NCBI GenBank assembly: GCA_964503885.1
Contig: CAZDCD010000003.1
Span: 62,001 to 126,000, forward strand
From: CAZDCD01 sp964503885
GTDB lineage: Bacteria > Bacteroidota > Bacteroidia > Bacteroidales > UBA10428
Reading direction: 5' to 3'
Length of the DNA: 64,000 bases
Position 1 is the stretch's first letter, and each line of letters starts with the position of its first letter. Of this stretch, positions 63,337-64,000 are shown in pieces. The notes beneath the pieces were generated by a model, which did no database searches, had not been told where the DNA came from, and worked only from the letters and a program-made list of their open reading frames with translations. A program made the translations under genes and the position numbers.

Positions 63337-64000
63337 ATGAATGAAAATCTGACTTCAATGGATGAACAATTTCTCGGGAAAGTCAACCGGATTATTGAAG
63401 ACAACCTCGACAACGAAAATTTCTCTGTTGAGGAGCTTGCAGAAAAAGCCGGGTTAAGCCGTTCCATGCTGCACAGAAAGCTCATTAAAATCGCCGGAAA
63501 ATCGGCTTCAGACCTGATTATGGAGAAGCGACTGACCCGCGCCAGGGAACTGCTGGAACATGATGTGGGCACTGCTTCGGAAATTGCTTATAAGGTTGGA
63601 TTTAACAGTGTAAGCTATTTCCACCGGGCCTTTAAAAAACGCTTCAAGGTATCACCCGGCGATATCAAAAAAAAGGTTTTTGTCAATTTTAATCAAGAAT
63701 CTGTCAACCCAACTATGAAAACAGAAATTTCAAATAAACCAAAATTCTCCAAGATAATTATATCGGTAGTATTGGTTCTGTTGGCTGCCATCATTGTTAG
63801 CGGCAGTATATACTTTTTAAGCCGAAAGAAAATACATAATGAAAAATCAATTGCCATATTGCCCTTCATTAATTTAAGTTCTTCTGAAGAAAACCAGTAT
63901 TTTGCCGATGGTATAGTGGAGGACCTGCTTACGCGTTTGTCTAAAATCGAGAACTTAAAAGTCATCTCCCGTACATCGTCTGAAATGTTCCGGAATAAGG
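63337..64000 (+). CDS. Transmembrane AraC-type regulator with TolB-like periplasmic domain (truncated by window end)
   Basis: The first 221 codons of a gene running off the window. Residues about 10-105 are an AraC-family double helix-turn-helix (VEELAEKAGLSRSMLHRKL and ASEIAYKVGFNSVSYFHRAF). A transmembrane helix follows (about 135-157; IIISVVLVLLAAIIVSGSIY). After it comes SIAILPFINLSSSEENQYFADGI in part, the start of a TolB-N-like domain seen in many adenylate cyclases and regulators. This gives a CadC-like layout: DNA-binding head in the cytoplasm, sensor outside. It is divergent to the ean operon, so it is a candidate regulator of it. TPR repeats often follow in such proteins, but that part is outside the window. 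Confidence 0.85.
   Translation, partial: MNENLTSMDEQFLGKVNRIIEDNLDNENFSVEELAEKAGLSRSMLHRKLIKIAGKSASDLIMEKRLTRARELLEHDVGTASEIAYKVGFNSVSYFHRAFKKRFKVSPGDIKKKVFVNFNQESVNPTMKTEISNKPKFSKIIISVVLVLLAAIIVSGSIYFLSRKKIHNEKSIAILPFINLSSSEENQYFADGIVEDLLTRLSKIENLKVISRTSSEMFRNK

Noticed and set aside
1..64000. tRNA genes, CRISPR arrays, insertion sequences or prophage
   Set aside because: No T-loop/acceptor patterns, regular spacers, transposases or phage genes were found by reading both strands.

Overview
The window looks like chromosomal DNA of a Bacteroidota bacterium, most likely an anaerobic or microaerophilic member of the Bacteroidales/Marinilabiliales group. Several things support this. There is a type IX secretion (T9SS) sorting domain on an M1 peptidase and another standing alone. 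The block nadK, DUF6089 genes, uppS, bamA, two skp-like genes and murI has the usual Bacteroidota order. Candidate promoters have the TAnnTTTG form typical of the phylum, and few genes have a Shine-Dalgarno sequence. Lipoproteins and outer-membrane beta-barrels are abundant, a TonB receptor fragment is present, and a 2-oxoacid:ferredoxin oxidoreductase points to low-oxygen metabolism. No tRNA, rRNA, CRISPR array, insertion sequence or prophage was seen.

Layout. 1-4.4 kb: start of a TonB-dependent receptor, a tiny lipoprotein, the signal recognition particle RNA (minus strand) and a DUF4199/two-glycosyltransferase operon. 4.4-11.8 kb: an unknown lipoprotein, a membrane hybrid histidine kinase, aldose 1-epimerase, a T9SS-secreted M1 peptidase and an unknown exported protein. 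11.8-19 kb: gyrB, then an outer-membrane barrel paired with a large TPR protein. 19-33 kb: a zinc alcohol dehydrogenase, two very large soluble multi-PAS hybrid kinases, an orphan T9SS sorting domain, a classical kinase/regulator pair, and prs-rplY-pth. 33-38.5 kb: housekeeping operons (Dabb-manA-engB-deoC; pdxJ-hydrolase) and a DEDDy exonuclease. 38.5-47.9 kb: CBS protein, nadK, envelope biogenesis genes and murI, with a convergent gamma-carbonic-anhydrase-like gene. 48-54 kb: korAB and a protein joining two receiver-like domains to a PEP-synthase-type ATP-grasp domain. 54.6-59 kb: a secreted hydrolase, a small barrel protein and a GH31 glycosidase. 59.1-62.6 kb: a five-gene minus-strand operon. 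The window ends in a truncated AraC-HTH/membrane/TolB-like regulator.

The most notable system is the operon at 59.1-62.6 kb. It pairs an EgtD-family histidine methyltransferase with a three-rhodanese sulfurtransferase whose cysteine and tyrosine spacing matches EanB, the enzyme of the oxygen-independent ergothioneine pathway of Chlorobium. DUF427, a small cysteine-rich protein and a flavin reductase lie in the same operon, and a transmembrane regulator is divergently encoded upstream. No egtB-type, oxygen-dependent sulfoxide synthase is present in the window. I read this as an eanA-eanB anaerobic ergothioneine cluster in a Bacteroidota genome, possibly with accessory genes not previously tied to the pathway.

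The rest is mostly core functions: DNA topology, translation, nucleotide and cofactor synthesis, and envelope assembly. Signalling is dense: three hybrid kinases lack both a phosphotransfer and an output domain, alongside one canonical two-component pair.
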